Positions 35,112 through 48,488 of a stretch of DNA of 64,000 nt are shown piece by piece. Origin of the DNA: Glebionis coronaria (lineage: Eukaryota; Streptophyta; Magnoliopsida; Asterales; Asteraceae); the NCBI GenBank assembly GCA_025667525.1, contig JANFOE010000190.1, positions 2,048,501 through 2,112,500 on the forward strand, in the 5' to 3' direction. Each line of letters starts with the position of its first letter. Within the stretch, counting starts at the first letter, position 1. The notes below the pieces were generated by a model, which was not told where the DNA came from, did not search any database, and saw nothing but the letters and a program-made list of their open reading frames with translations. The translations under genes were made by a program, and so were the position numbers.

Positions 35112-38100
35112 TATAACACCCTCATTTTTACATATAGCAGCGGAAGCTATTTTGGGGTATTACTTCATGATACACAGTACACAATAATAGAAAACGACTC
35201 AAAAGAGACGTTTTTAAAAAAGAGAGTTATCATTCATTTATTCATCATAGTATTTACAAACAGAGGTCCCGAAGAACATTTTGAAAACATAAAAGTGAAT
35301 GATAACAAGTTTGGACGTCCTCGTGTCCTTTGCCTCTCCGTGCCATAGTCCGTGTGATTTTCAGTTACCTGGGATAAATATGCTCAAAGTCAACACAAAG
35401 GTTGAGTGAAATTCATAGGTTTGAGTTATAATAGTTTGAATACAAGTTTAATCATCAATGGGATATGTTGTTACACCCGTTAAAGTCATAATTATTGCAT
35501 CTGAGCTCATGACACCCCACGTAAACATTTCCAAGTCCAGTGATGGTACTGCAGACCAATCAATGACTAGAAGTAAGGCGTAACTTGCCAAGGTTACCCT
35601 CTTTCTTCTCAAATATAGTGCTATTGGTGCCAAAAGTATAGGCAAACCAACGGGAGTCGTCACACTCCAAATAGATCTATTCACAATATTCGCATTCACG
35701 TTACGGTGATTATGGTTCATGAAATGTATGTTATAGTGGCAGATCAAGGTACTCGTGCAATAATTTATCAGGATAGCATACCAAAATACTTGTATTCATG
35801 TTTAGAGCATATATCCCCCTCACGGGTTTGTAAAGCATTTAAAAGTGAGGCTATGAACTCAACTTAGGTTAGGGATATCTGCTTGATATCAAGAGGGACT
35901 CAGGTAGACGCCTTTTACCACGCAACCTGAGGTATCGTATGTCAAGTATTTAGTTAAGTTGTGTTATGTTTCAAAACTTTGTTTAATATAGTTTAAAAGG
36001 TTTATTTCTTTGATTCATTAGTTTATGAATATCGTTGTATCACTATTCGGGTCATCATATGTCAGAAGCCATTCTATAAACATTTGAGGAGCGAGGGAAC
36101 TTTAACTCGTAAACCCAACCACTCAGTCAGAACGTAATATCGAGATGGAACATCTTAATATGAAATTCCCTAGTAGTAGGATACGTTTGTGTGTTAAGGA
36201 AAATAGGTTTTGAGGTTTCTTTAAAAGTTATTCGATAATAAGTTATGTTTATATTTATAATGTATTTAGAGTTTATATATGTTTTAATCAATGTATAAAA
36301 AGGCTTATTTGTATTTAGTTTATAAAATATAAAACCTTATAGGATTATTATATATTTTTTAAAATATCTCATTTATACCTTTAAGTTTAAAAAAAATGGC
36401 AAAATATACCCTTGTAGTTATAACTTATACAAGTTTTGTCTTTTATGGATACATATATGTAATATAAACCTTGTACTTTCAAACATGGCAAATTAGAAAC
36501 TTAAATTTAAGTTTATGATCATGGCAAAATAGGTCCTTATAGTTTATAGTTTCAAAAATTACACATTTAGTCCTTTATCTTGAAAATAGTTTCATAACAT
36601 ATTTTAACACTAAAATAGACTTGTTTTATGAATCAAAAGCTAAAGTAAAGTTTAATTTGTGTTCTTATATGTCTTATAAGACTTATGAACATCTTATAAC
36701 AATAACATAATAAGTTTAAAACATTGAAATCAAATTGATCATAAGTAGTAAAAATTTAGGGTTTTCTAGGTTCAATCATAGTTTCATGAATGTTTTAAGG
36801 TATCATAAAGCATGTAATCATTATAACAAAATCTCTAGGTGTTCTATAACATATCTAAGATCAAACATGGGTGTTTAGAACTTACTTGAATACAAATAAA
36901 GCAAGAACAAGATGAAAAGGGGAGTATGTGCTAGTTTTGAGGCCTTGATGATCACTACAACTTGTTAATGGCTTCTAGGTCTTGTACTCTTGGTTTCTTT
37001 TCTTGTAAACCTTCTTAAAACATCATATCATCCTTAGGCTACTGCTAGTGCTTGGATTGAGAGAGTTTTTAGTGCTTTAGAGGAATTGAGAATGGAATGA
37101 AGAGTTATGTGTTAGTTATGGCTATTTATAGGCAAAGAAAGGCTTCATGGCTAAGTTTTGCAAGGATAGGTGTCAAGTGCTGGAGTACATGACAAGGATA
37201 AGCTAGGAGGATGATAAGGCTAAGCTAGTTGATGAGTATTACAAGCTAGGGATGTAGCTTTGCAAGGTGTAAGCACATGGTGAAGTTTAGGAAGCATGTG
37301 GTGGCAAGGTGCCTGTAAGCTACCTTTTTGCTTGCTTAGGATGATGTAGGGAGGTGCTAAGCATGAGGGAGGTGTGTGTTAAGGTGCTAGGATCAGTAGT
37401 AGCTTGATCATAGAGGTTCTTGAGGTGTTAGTGTGCTTGGTTTAACAAGGTTATGCTTATACATGGCTGTTTCTGGACAGCCAACAATAGTCCCGGTAAA
37501 TTGTTTGTCATTTACAAACCGTGACTTCGTTTAAGCTCAAATTTATGATAATTGTTAGATGTTTGAGTCCTCTACAACTTTTAGTTTTACATATTCAAGG
37601 GTTACTACACAAAATCTTGAGATAATAGCTGTTTACTACAAGTATGCCGAATCTGCGTACCTTTGGCATTTCGGCTATAACTAATTCATATGATGTCGAA
37701 TCGGGGTGATTCAATTTGAAAAATGACCACAAGACATAGGGCTAAAACCTAGTTCTTTTACTTAATACTCAAGTCTTATTGATTTGTCCAGATTCTATGT
37801 TTTATTGGCTGGTCATATTCTGAAATTACAAGTATGAACTAGTTTTAGTCATGCCGGGTTTGCTATGGTTTTGTGATTAGGATTTGATGAGTTAGGGTCT
37901 TAGTATTTATGTTTAGACAGATTTAGTGATTTTTTTTGAGGTTTAGTAATGATTCACCAAGAGTTTTAAGGGTTTTATTGGGTTAAACTAGGTTAAACTT
38001 GAAAACTAGGTCAAACCGGGTAAAACTAGGTTAATGACTTGTTTTAGCTTAGGTCATGTTGAAATCTTGGATTGAGGTTCTAGATTGGAGTCTAACATTA

Positions 38101-38651
38101 TTTAGAGGTACCGTTTTGGGTTTAGGATCTATAAAATGAGTACTTGTACCCTGTGGTAGAGCGGTGTGAAAGTTTGAACATGATTTAGGACATAAGATGA
38201 CCAAATTAGGGCTTTATACTTAAATGACTTGTAAATTGTTATTTGAATACTTGATCAATGATTCAATGAGTGTATCACACTAAACTTTAGTTAAAATAGC
38301 TTTTACATAAGCATTGCATACTTCAAAACTTGTTTCATTTTGTAATTAGGGTTTTTGAATCAACCGTAAAGGTATAATGCTTGTTTTGGTAAATTGTGGG
38401 ATATAAGATGTTGTATTGATTGAATATTTAGCAAAATGATCTTTGATATATATATACTTGACATACTTAGGGGTTTACATGATGTAATCATGTATATAAT
38501 TGGCAATAGTGGTTGCGTAAGCACGTCTAGATTTCTATGTAAGTTACTTTACATAATTGAGATATAGTGAAGCAAAAATTTAACCCATAAAAGTAGTTCT
38601 CATATATATCATGAGTGTATATTACATAGAGGAAATTTATGAGTTGTTACA
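35112..38651 (-). repeat. Element D 5' LTR (right copy)
   Basis: Matches the left copy throughout. On the + strand it starts TATAACACCC (TG end mutated to TA) and ends GAGTTGTTACA. The minus-strand TATA box CTATAAATAG is at 37122-37131. Confidence 0.9.
37122..37131 (-). promoter_or_regulatory. Element D TATA box
   Basis: CTATAAATAG on the minus strand in the 5' LTR, conserved at 28215-28224 in the other LTR. Confidence 0.55.
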
Positions 38652-39574
38652 TATTGAAGCGGGATGCGAAGATTGGAGAGTCTGAAAAGGTCCTAACAAG
38701 ACATGAGGGCTACATTTTGCTGCTAAAGATCCAAAAGTGATGTGAAGAATCATTTATCAAAAATCAATATGAAGGATCGAGTCACACGACGAAAAGCAAA
38801 TACTCCCCTAAAGATCATGGAGAAGTCTATCCAAAAAGGCCCTAACAAGGTATGAGGATAAATAGATCCAAGTCCTAAAAGGAGGCGGATCGTTGTATAT
38901 CAAAGTCCAAAATAAAGATTGGAGAAAAATGAAGAAGTCGTGGTCCAAATATGAAGAATTTCTCAAAAACTTCAAGTGAAGAAATCCCTATTATGAAGAG
39001 AATACCATTATTTCATGAACGTCTCTCAAGATTTGAAGTATGAAGTCGCTGCCATATATCGGTCCGAGAAAGGTCTCAAATCGTGAAGCGAGTTATGCCA
39101 AGATATGAACTTTCTGAGGTCCCGAGAAGCAGTTTTAAAAGATTTTGTCCTTTAGCTAACTATTGATTAAATCGTCCCACTTTATTTTCAGCTTAAATAA
39201 CTATCGAAATAAGTCAAACAATGCATCCTCGTGACCATTCGAGACAACAATAAAATATAAGAGATACACCTAGGAATAAGGGAGTCTAATTAAATAATTG
39301 GGCCACATGAGTTCGTGTTAGTTTGCTAACTTATAATAACAATGATCTCGTTTTTAAGCTTGGTATGGGGAACGTGAAACTTGAGGATGATAAAAATTAA
39401 ATGACAAAACCCCAATGTAAGTTTTTGATTTCTTACTTGTTTTGTTCTTTTAGTTTCCTTAGTGTTTAGCATTTAATAAAGGCCAAGGTGGGTTATTTAT
39501 GATGAAAAATGTAAACCGTGCTTTGAAATTCATGCATTGCATAAGGGCATTACAATGGTCAAGTGTAGGGGATT
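38652..39574 (+). other. X 3' non-coding region, second part, with PPT
   Basis: Continues X after element D. The stretch 39180-39370 matches the reverse complement of about 57640-57780 in element F, confirming that this is Athila-type 3' untranslated sequence. It ends with the polypurine tract AAGTGTAGGGGATT (39561-39574) directly before the 3' LTR. No coding sequence is seen. Confidence 0.75.
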
Positions 39575-40729
39575 TAATAAGTGTGAAAACACTTATCCTG
39601 TTACCACTTATTTCCAATAATAACAAGACCAAAACGTGTATTTATTTCGTAAAAGTCGTAATTATGAGTGATTTGTGTTTTTATTGTGTTTTAGGATAAA
39701 AATATGCAAAAGGAAGAAAATATGGGCTATCACGGGCTTTTATCGAAAAAAAGAGAAAAGACGAAGTCAAAAGGGCAAGAGTGCAAAAAGAACGGAAGTC
39801 CAAGGCCTATTCTGAAGATTTATCAAAGAAAAAGTCTAAAGACGGAAGTTTAATGAAGTCGAAGAACTCAAGTCTAATAGAAGAAGAAAATTATAAGACA
39901 AGTTCAATTTGTATCGACAAATTCCGAGACGACGTGGAGAAAGACAAAGCATTTAAATCGAGTCGAGAAGAAAGGAAGAAGGAGCAACACATGCACCTTC
40001 CCACCTCCTATAAATACCCTCCTAATGACACATTAGGAGGGTGGTTAGCTAGTTTATTTTTCTTTCTTTAGTTTTCATTTTAGAGAGGGAAAGTGTTTAA
40101 CTTTCTCTCACTAAAACTTCATCTTTTCTTTCTTTCATGTTTAAGCTTTAATTCACTTTTGTAATTTTGAATCTTTAATCTACAAGTTCAAGTTTAATCT
40201 TTTAATCTTAATCTTCTTCTACCTTTCTTTATTTTAAGTTGTTTTTGATCCGTTATAATCTTTGATTTTGCTTAAATTTGATGTTTATGTGATTAAAGAG
40301 TTTATCTTTTTAATCCTATAAAAGTTTTTTTACGATTAAGCTTGAGGCTTGTAATGCTTTTTGGCTTATTTAGTATTTAGCTTATTTACCTTTTTTAAGT
40401 TTTCTTAAAAGTTTAGTGTTTTTAAAAGTTCATCTTATAAAGTTTGCTTATTTGGTGATTTGATAAGATTTCCATTCGTAGCTTATTCAGTCTACTTATT
40501 ATTGGTCTTGTTGAGTTTTTGATAAGTGCTTATTAGAAGTGCTTATTAGGATTTTTAGCTTATCTTCATTTTCGGATTAATTTGTGCTCCATCGCAATTA
40601 TATGTTTTGTATATTCTGACGCTACATTCCGATGGTTTCAGTGTGATCGCAATAACATTTAAGGTTCTACTTTGCGATCAAGTGTTTTTCCCCCTTATTC
40701 TGATCGTGATTACGATCGCTCATTGCGAC
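39575..40729 (+). mobile_element. X 3' LTR, left part
   Basis: Starts TAATAAGTG after the PPT and matches the solo LTR from 1641, including the TATA box at 40008-40016 and the hairpin at 40016-40042. It is cut by LTR B inside a GCGATC-rich stretch; the target duplication is GCGAC (40725-40729) versus GGGAC (47966-47970). Confidence 0.88.
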
Positions 40730-43579
40730 TGTAACACCCCCAAATTTATACAACTCAATACAGCGGAAGACTCGTTGGTGTTACGGGATAGCACATTACT
40801 CATATCATAGACAACGCTTAAAAACCTCATCGTTTAATAATAAAGCATTTCCATTCATAAACATGAAATTTACGTAGGTCCCAAGTCATTTTATTTCATA
40901 CAGGTTTTACAAAACATTTGAATAGAAATTATTGTTTAAGTGCGGGCCATGAATTCTTGTTGTCTTCCCGAGAATTACCATCAAGTACCTGAGACAAAAC
41001 ATGTTAAAAGAAAAGGTCAGCGATAACGCCGAGTGAATTCATAGAGTTTAATAAAATCCATCAATATAACATCGGTATAAAATTATTACGGAAAATCATT
41101 TTGTACAAATCATTGTAATAGGCCATAAAATAGCCAAAATCATTTTATACAAATCTTTATCAAAATCATAATATAGGCTTTCGCCTTTAAAATCATTATA
41201 CGAACCATTGTCGTTAAAAACATCAAACAATACGTTTTATAACGTTGTAGAAATCGTTATATGAATATTGTCACACCCCCAAATTCACTGCAGCGGAAGA
41301 CTTGTTTTGGGGACTTGTGGCTTCATGAGTATTCGAGAGCTTGATCCGAGAACGACCTCTACATGCCAAAAACCACAAAGAAGACTCCAAATAATCCACA
41401 TAGTCAAGTACCTGAAATACATGCTTAAAAATGTCAACATAAAGTTGGTGAGTTCATAAGTTTTGTTTTAAGGTGTTTATGAAAAATCAGAGTTTATATT
41501 GACTACTGCACCTGCAGTAAAATATAAGAGTTTAAAAATCATAGTTTCTTAATAAAATGCGTTTCTTGATGAATAACAGAGTTTATTAATAACAACAAAG
41601 TTTATGATAAAAAGTTAAATAATAAAGACAAAGTTTACGGACAAAAACACAGTTTATTTATATAAGCAGAGTTTACTGATAATAATAGATATTCTAGCTA
41701 TAATTGAATTCCCTTATCATAAAAGATATTCCAGTTAACAAATAAGATTCTTGATAATAAAGAAGTGTTTGATGAACCACAAGATTTTCCAACCATTTGT
41801 GACAATATAACAAATACAAAGTCACAAAAAAGGCATTTATTATTGTCTAAGCTCATGACACCGAAGCGTTAACAACACCGGTTGTATAATCACATAATGC
41901 AGCCCCTACGGATGCCTAACCCATGACATCCGTCCACAGACTCAAATGAAACTGTGCCCGCTTGTCCTCTGTTGGACCAAGCCGGACAGGGGCGTCAACC
42001 CCTATAGATCTATCCATAACATTCGAGTTTTCGACCGGTCATCCGGTCTAAATTAACGGTTCATGATAATGGGCCAAAGTAATTGGGTCAAAGTAGGACT
42101 TAGACCAATACATAAACGAGTATATGCACTTGTGTTCATTCTTGCAACCATTGTCTCTACCCGAGAACTAGTGAAAAGCAGTTAAAGTTTTGGGTTATGA
42201 AACCCACAATAGAAAGTTTAGTATGAGCATTTATAAGTATGACAACTAATGGAGTTAACCACTCACCTCATAACAATTAAATCAGTTTATAACCAACCAA
42301 GCAAGTTTATAAATAGTTCTTGACAACAAAGAAATTTTATAACTGGTTTACGACCAAGCATGTACCTCCCCCAAAGAGCAATTATAAAAACATTTATAAT
42401 TCCATTTAAAGTAAGAAAAGGTGGGGTATGAACTTACCTCGACGTAGTAGTACGAACAATAGTGATGCTAATAATACGCTGCGTGTAGAAGGAAATAGAT
42501 ACGGCTCGATCATGGTGTTGTGGTTTAACTAATCGGCTAAATCCAATAACTTCAAAATGTGTATTTGAGTTCTCGATATGTATGTACATTAACGTGACTC
42601 GTTGATAAAACATTTACATTCCAAGTTATAATAATTTGGTGGTTGGTTAAATAAAAATAACTAAATTAGACACACACACCAAGTATGTAATGTATTCCGT
42701 ACACATTACGTATAACCCGACGACTATATAATTCTTATGTTGAATTATATAATAGTGATAAAAGTTTTTACAAAATAAACCAAGGTATATATTTATTTTG
42801 TAGTTACCGTATAACGGTCGTGATAAAATAATTAGACAACACATTTTGACACATTTTAAGAAAATAACCACTTAATTAATAATTGTCACTTTTAAATAAA
42901 AAGTATAACTTTAATCAGTTTATCAGTACAATAGAATCCATCTATTTTACCAGTTTACAAATATAATATTATATATCTATTTTATCGGTTTATAAAATAT
43001 AATGGTATTTAATAGTACTTATTTGTTTTATTAGTTTACAAATATAATAATAGTTTGTATAAAGCAATGAATCTTATAGAAATTTTGACATGACCTATAC
43101 GTTTATACAAACTTTCCCATATTTACCAATTCTCAATATTTTCCATTGTTACAAACAATGTACGTTACCCTAGTCGCGTTTTAACATATATCCAACTACT
43201 AAATAAATCACTATAATTAAATATCAACCGAACATAACCTATGTGTTGTAAATCAAAAAGCTAAATGCCCGATGTGGGCTATTTAAACACGTATTTAAAC
43301 GTATAATTATTTTTATAGTTCTCATGATATCAATAATATTCAAATTTTCATTTAACCATTTTCATACCACCGTTTAATCCGTTTTTATGATTCATAAGAT
43401 TATATAAGTTATTAGCCGATTTATAAACCACAACCAACCATGAAGTTGTGATCGCGCCCGGTACTCTAAACCCTCGACATCCAGCGTCCAAACACACCCA
43501 AAACTAATAATCAACAAACCCGACCGCTCCTTAACCCACTGTCTGCAGTCCCAAACACTCCCTGCTGCTCGTACGTAGC

Positions 43580-44180
43580 AAACCAAACGCACCTGCTACC
43601 TGCCGGTACGCAACGAACTAAACGCACACTTATGGTTGTTTATACAGTGAATCGAATGCACCCATACTGCTACAAATCATCACGCCCTTGCTAGTGTTTT
43701 TAACCCGAAATCAACACGCCCCCGCTGCTGATTTCTCCCCAAGCCAAAACGCCCTCTGTTTGTTTTACTGATAAACCCAACACGTCGTGTGACGGCGTTG
43801 CTGCTGAAATCAAACGCACCCTAACAAGTGTTTCGAGAAATCGAGACACACCCCCGTGGTTAACAATAACAATACATAACCAAAACTACACACCTCGGAC
43901 ACCACTCGATTTGGTGTCTCGTGGTAACCCAAACAGCAAACAAAACACCCCCGGTGTTGAACAAGCGAGTACCATTTCTTGGAACCAAACTGACCACAGT
44001 AGTAGGTGACTGCTGGTTGTGGCTGCAACTCATACGCACCCTATAGATCTATTAAGCAGAAACAAACGAACACCCTTCTGTTGATTCATGGAAACGAACG
44101 AACACGCGCTTATGAATCAACCACCACGACTGTGGTGGTGTCTAGTGACCGGATCTGAGGACCACACATCTGTGGAGATG
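43580..44180 (-). repeat. LTR C: repeated GGGTGCGTTTG linkers between complementary words
   Basis: On the + strand, variants of AACGCACCC or ACACGCCC recur near 43585, 43620, 43655, 43681, 43715, 43748, 43813, 43847, 43944, 44034 and 44069. Complementary words lie around or between several of them. Clear stem-loops are ACCACCAC-GACT-GTGGTGGT (44120-44139) and CCACA-CATC-TGTGG (44162-44175). Confidence 0.6.
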
Positions 44181-44510
44181 ATAGCAGTTAAAAGGTAATG
44201 GCGTGATGTTGCGATGAAGAAAAGAAAACAGTGGTCAGCCGACGCTGGTGTGGCGTGGTGGAGATGGTCAACAACGGTGGTGGCTGTAGTGGCTGGCCAC
44301 GACGGCTCAATCCGTATGGTAGTAGTTTCAAAAAGTATCGTCAATAGATCGTCCTGTTTAGTGGTTTATGTGGTGGTATTTGGTGGTCGGAAAAATATTC
44401 CGGCGGCCGGATAAGAAAGGGTGGCGCCGGAAACTTTTAGGAGAGAGTAGTGTGTGTTTTGTTGGTGGCTAGGGTTTGGGGAGATAATGAGAAGAATACC
44501 CTAATTTGGG

Positions 44511-44518
44511 TTTTTATA
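44511..44518 (-). promoter_or_regulatory. LTR C TATA box
   Basis: TATAAAAA on the minus strand, upstream (in sense) of a leader-like region containing CTCTCTCC; likely core promoter. Confidence 0.45.
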
Positions 44519-47500
44519 TGTGCTAGTCACATTTTATAAAAACAAAGTGAAAGGTTCCCGATAATGCAGGGACTGAGAATGAAATTTTCTTATAACGTTT
44601 GTAAATAAATGGTTAGAAACTTGTTTGAGTTTAATAAAATCTGATTTATTTTACGAGATTTGCGTCATTGATCTTAAAATGATTTTTACAATAAAGTAGA
44701 GTATTTACTCGACAGTTTTCGTAGTTGTTTACATTTTTATTTAAAATAGTTACTATTTATCGGTTAATTCAAATAGTTGCACCCAATGAAAAATAAAATT
44801 CAACTTGAATATTTTTGTTTTCAATGTACGTTATTAAAAACTAAAATAAAAGTATCGGATAATTTAATAGACCTTTTTATCAAATATTTCTTGATCGTTA
44901 AATATAAATTTAAGTTGTATCGCGTCAGTTCTCCAATTTTTTTTTTATTTTGCGCAGTCTTTACAATATGTAAAATAAACTCCCGTTTTTGAATCAAATG
45001 AGTTTGATATCTCTCGAAAACGAATTTCGTTTAATAAATAATATAATTTATTATTATTTAAAGTCTAGAAAATTCCCGGTTGTCACAAATATGGTTATGA
45101 AAAAACAAAACACGAACATAATATCAATAGTATGACCCCGTATTGCTAGTCAGGCAATACATCATAATTCGGTGCGTATAGCGGTATTTCGTTAATCGGA
45201 TTATTATAAGCCGCATGACATTGTTACCTTACTACAACAAACAACGGGTAGATAGCCCGAAACTCATTTGCCCATCTAAATTAGCGTGTCGTCACAAAGG
45301 TCACGCTATGTAAATCTTCTCATACATAAATTCGCTTACCAATCAATGTGGCACGACGGGGATCAACCGTCAAGGCGCGAACTGGGGTGATCGTCCCCAA
45401 ATAGTACTATTATATGCATAAGCGTCTACCAAATCCCGGTAGTTCACAATTCATGCTAATGGGACTTTTAGTGACATAACCTAACTTTAATAATCCATTT
45501 TATTTCATCTATCGGGTCATTTAATCATTCATCGGGTCATACAATCATTCGGTTCCAAATCAATAAACAGACAATCGGGACAAATGGTGTCCTAATTTAT
45601 AAAAACTAACATGTTATCTCCCTCGCGGGTTTATAGAACATTTATAAAAACATTTAAAAGAGTGGGAGGCTACGAATTCACGTTGATGTGGGAAGGCGGG
45701 TTATCGGCAATTCGGACGTACGGTACGTGCTTCAATCACGGAAACCTAGACAAATAATACTTGTCTTAGACTCTTGTCCAATGACTTTATAAAAATAACA
45801 ATTATGTATACATATGATGATTATATATATATGATGATCAAGTGGGTTTACATATTCTCATTTACTCATTTTTGTGTTATGTGTTGATAACTTTGATACT
45901 AGTTTACTAGTTTTACCTATTTACATGTTTTAGGCCCAATAGGCCCATTACAAGCCCAATATATTATATTAGCCCAATTATACTTTTATTATCAGTATCA
46001 CACTTTACATGTTAGGCCCAAATGTGTTAAGCCCAATAAATAAGTTTATAAGTGTTTTAGCCCATTTTGTTGTATTATTAGTCCAATAACGTTAACTTAG
46101 CCCGTTAATGTCCGTATGTTTTATAGTTTGGATTTTATCGGTTTTTACTTGTTATATATGTTTATATATCAGTATATGAGTTTATAAAAGTTTACATTAG
46201 ACGGGTCCAACCGTCTAAGTTTTATTTAACAAAAACGTTAATTTTACGGTAATAGCCGAAAAAGTCGTAAAAATCATGTTTATAGTTTTACAACTTATAA
46301 AACTTATCAAACTACAATTTTTATAAAATGTCCATTTATTTATCCTTATACATATTTATATAAATGTATTATATAAGTTAGTGGGTTTTGATTCATATTT
46401 TATACTATTTTTTTTGAGTGCTTATATAATACTATTATACTTTAATTTTCCCAAAATCTGATTTTTACTTTCATGTTCACTAAAACAGCCATATCTAGAG
46501 TTCTATATGGAGATAGAAGCTCAAATTTTTATGTCATAAACTACATGATATGTGCTACATTTAACTCGCCTATGGCTACTGTTGAATCAGCCTTTAAGTA
46601 TTTTCTAAAAATCGTCCAAAACAGTCTATACAGATTTGTACTCTAATATTGTTTTGATCATATCTCACTCATCCTAATGATTCCATTGCATGGCCAACTC
46701 TCACATGTGTACAAGGCATATTACTTACTGTATATCCATTTATCTATGCCATTTTATCAGTTCATCACATGGTTCTTTACAGTTTTTATACAGCCAACAA
46801 TTTAAGCAAGATTTTAGCATTGTTTCTTATAGTTTTTCATCTTTTTAATCATATTTATCAACACCAAATCTCCACACAACACTTTTATCATCATATAATA
46901 ATCATATACATATACAATAGGAAAGAAAATACATGATTACATAATCAAAATAACAAGAGGATGAGGAGAACAATCTTTATACCACCATGATGATGTAGGT
47001 TATGATCAAGACATGGATTTTGATGGAGAAACTTGTGATAAACCAAGACCATCTTCAAGATCACCATTCTTCAAGAACTCCTTGTGGAAAATCAGGCCTA
47101 AGACTCCATAGAAACTCCTCCTTGGATGTTAAAACTTGCACCAATCTTCATCTCTTTGAATGGAGATTAACATATGTTAATTATAACAAATGTTTGTGGT
47201 TAAATTTGATCAAAGTGAGGTGTTTAAGGTGAGGATGGGACGGCACACATAGAGAGAGGGAGGAGAGTTGAGTTGTTTTGCATGGAGGAAATGAATGGAA
47301 ATGGTAATGGCTAGTGGTTTTGGTGGAAAGTATGCTTAACTTGTAAGCTTAACATACAAGTGTAAGCTAAGTGTTGCAAGTTTGACACATCACAATGTGT
47401 GTGCCCTTGTTTTAGCCGTGGGTTAGTGAGGGTGGGGCAAAACTTGTTTTTGTCTCATACCCAATTATTTACGGGTACTCCTCGATTCTAGTTTCCTCGA

Positions 47501-47965
47501 TTTACGTGCCCTCGGGTCGTTTTACGAAAAACATTTTTATAAATTATGAATCAACGGCACAAAACCAACCTAATAAAAATTGTCTCATAGAAAACGGAGT
47601 TCAAAAACGTAAATACGTAATCCTAAGGTTTCCAGTTTAGTCGTAAAGGACGTTAAATTAAAATCGTAAGTCCTAATCTCTTCTCGTAAATTTGTGAGTT
47701 TATGAACCAACACAAATTTAAAACTCCAAAATAATATTCACGGATAAATTTATTTTCTGAAATGTCAGACCGTCACCAAAAACGGTGTATGTAAACGTAA
47801 GCACGTAACGTAGAATCCTCCGGTTTAGACTTAGTCGATGCTACTTCAAGACGTAAATTCAAATTTCTTCCCAGAAATAAGTGAGTTCATAATGTAACAT
47901 TAAAATAATGTTTTCAAATAAATATTGAGAATAAAATATCAACCATAAATTGACGGATTGTCACA

Positions 47966-48488
47966 GGGACCGCACATTGCGACGGGTCTTAAGGTTACAT
48001 TAAGACGAAACTCTGCCGAATTTTTGCCTACAACGTTCCGATAGAAAACCTTGGATTCCGATCTTAAACATTCCGATACTGGATATTCCGATTGACTTGT
48101 ATTCCGATAGACTTACATTCCGACAGGACTGTATTCTGATAGAGTTAATTTACTTTGATATTCTGATGGTTATTCAGACATCATTATTCCGACAGCCTTC
48201 ATTTTCTATTATTCCGATGGTTTTGTTTTTGCAACATTCCGACAGAATTGACTTGTTACATTCCGATGGTTTAAGTTTTTAGTTTTATTAAGTGTTTTTT
48301 AGTAATTTTAGTTTAATTTTTAAAGCTCTATTTTTACTCAACGACATTTTCATATTTACTTTTAGTTTAAAATAGATAACCAAACTATTTATTTTTCCAC
48401 CTAGAACGACTGAGTCGCACTAATTAACAGTAATCAATTCGAAAAGATCGGAACAATGAACTTTCATACGAGGCAATCCCTTGTATTA
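47966..48488 (+). mobile_element. X 3' LTR, right part
   Basis: Resumes the X LTR after B, including the decayed ATTCCGA array, and ends CTTGTATTA. The target duplication ATTTA follows at 48489-48493. Confidence 0.88.

Larger units (their letters stand above)
26205..38651 (-). mobile_element. Element D: old Tekay-like chromovirus, minus strand
   Basis: A complete 12.4-kb element inserted in the X 3' region with perfect target duplication TATTG (26200-26204, 38652-38656). LTRs are 26205-29745 and 35112-38651 (about 3.54 kb each) and differ by scattered substitutions and indels, roughly 1-3% by eye, so it is clearly older than E. In its own direction the order is 5' LTR (right), primer site, ORF0 remnant, gag, protease, RT, RNase H, integrase, chromodomain, polypurine tract, 3' LTR (left). 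Coding regions carry many stops and at least two frameshifts. Confidence 0.93.
41269..45087 (-). mobile_element. LTR C: 3.8-kb solo LTR inside LTR B
   Basis: Starts on the + strand TGTCACACCCCC, ends GGTTGTCACA, with a perfect target duplication AATAT (41264-41268, 45088-45092). No retrotransposon domain, primer site or PPT is seen, so a solo LTR is the simplest reading; a non-autonomous element with very short LTRs is less likely. CTGCAGCGGAAGAC lies near the + start. In minus-strand sense there is a TATA box at 44511-44518 and a GC-richer repetitive part at 43580-44180. Open frames inside are not genes. Confidence 0.82.
40730..47965 (-). mobile_element. Solo LTR B (Tekay-like family) split by LTR C
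   Basis: Starts on the + strand TGTAACACCCCC, ends ATTGTCACA. Without C and its target duplication it is about 3.41 kb. There is no primer site, PPT or coding sequence, so it is a solo LTR. Minus-strand sense is inferred because the TGTAACACCC-plus-CAGCGGAAG end matches the 3' ends of D and E. It is related to LTR Y in inverted orientation. The parts are 40730-41268 and 45088-47965. Confidence 0.82.

Noticed and set aside
44117..44414. Small ORFs in LTR C as genes
   Set aside because: They overlap antisense and sense in a leader-like LTR region with low-complexity translations.
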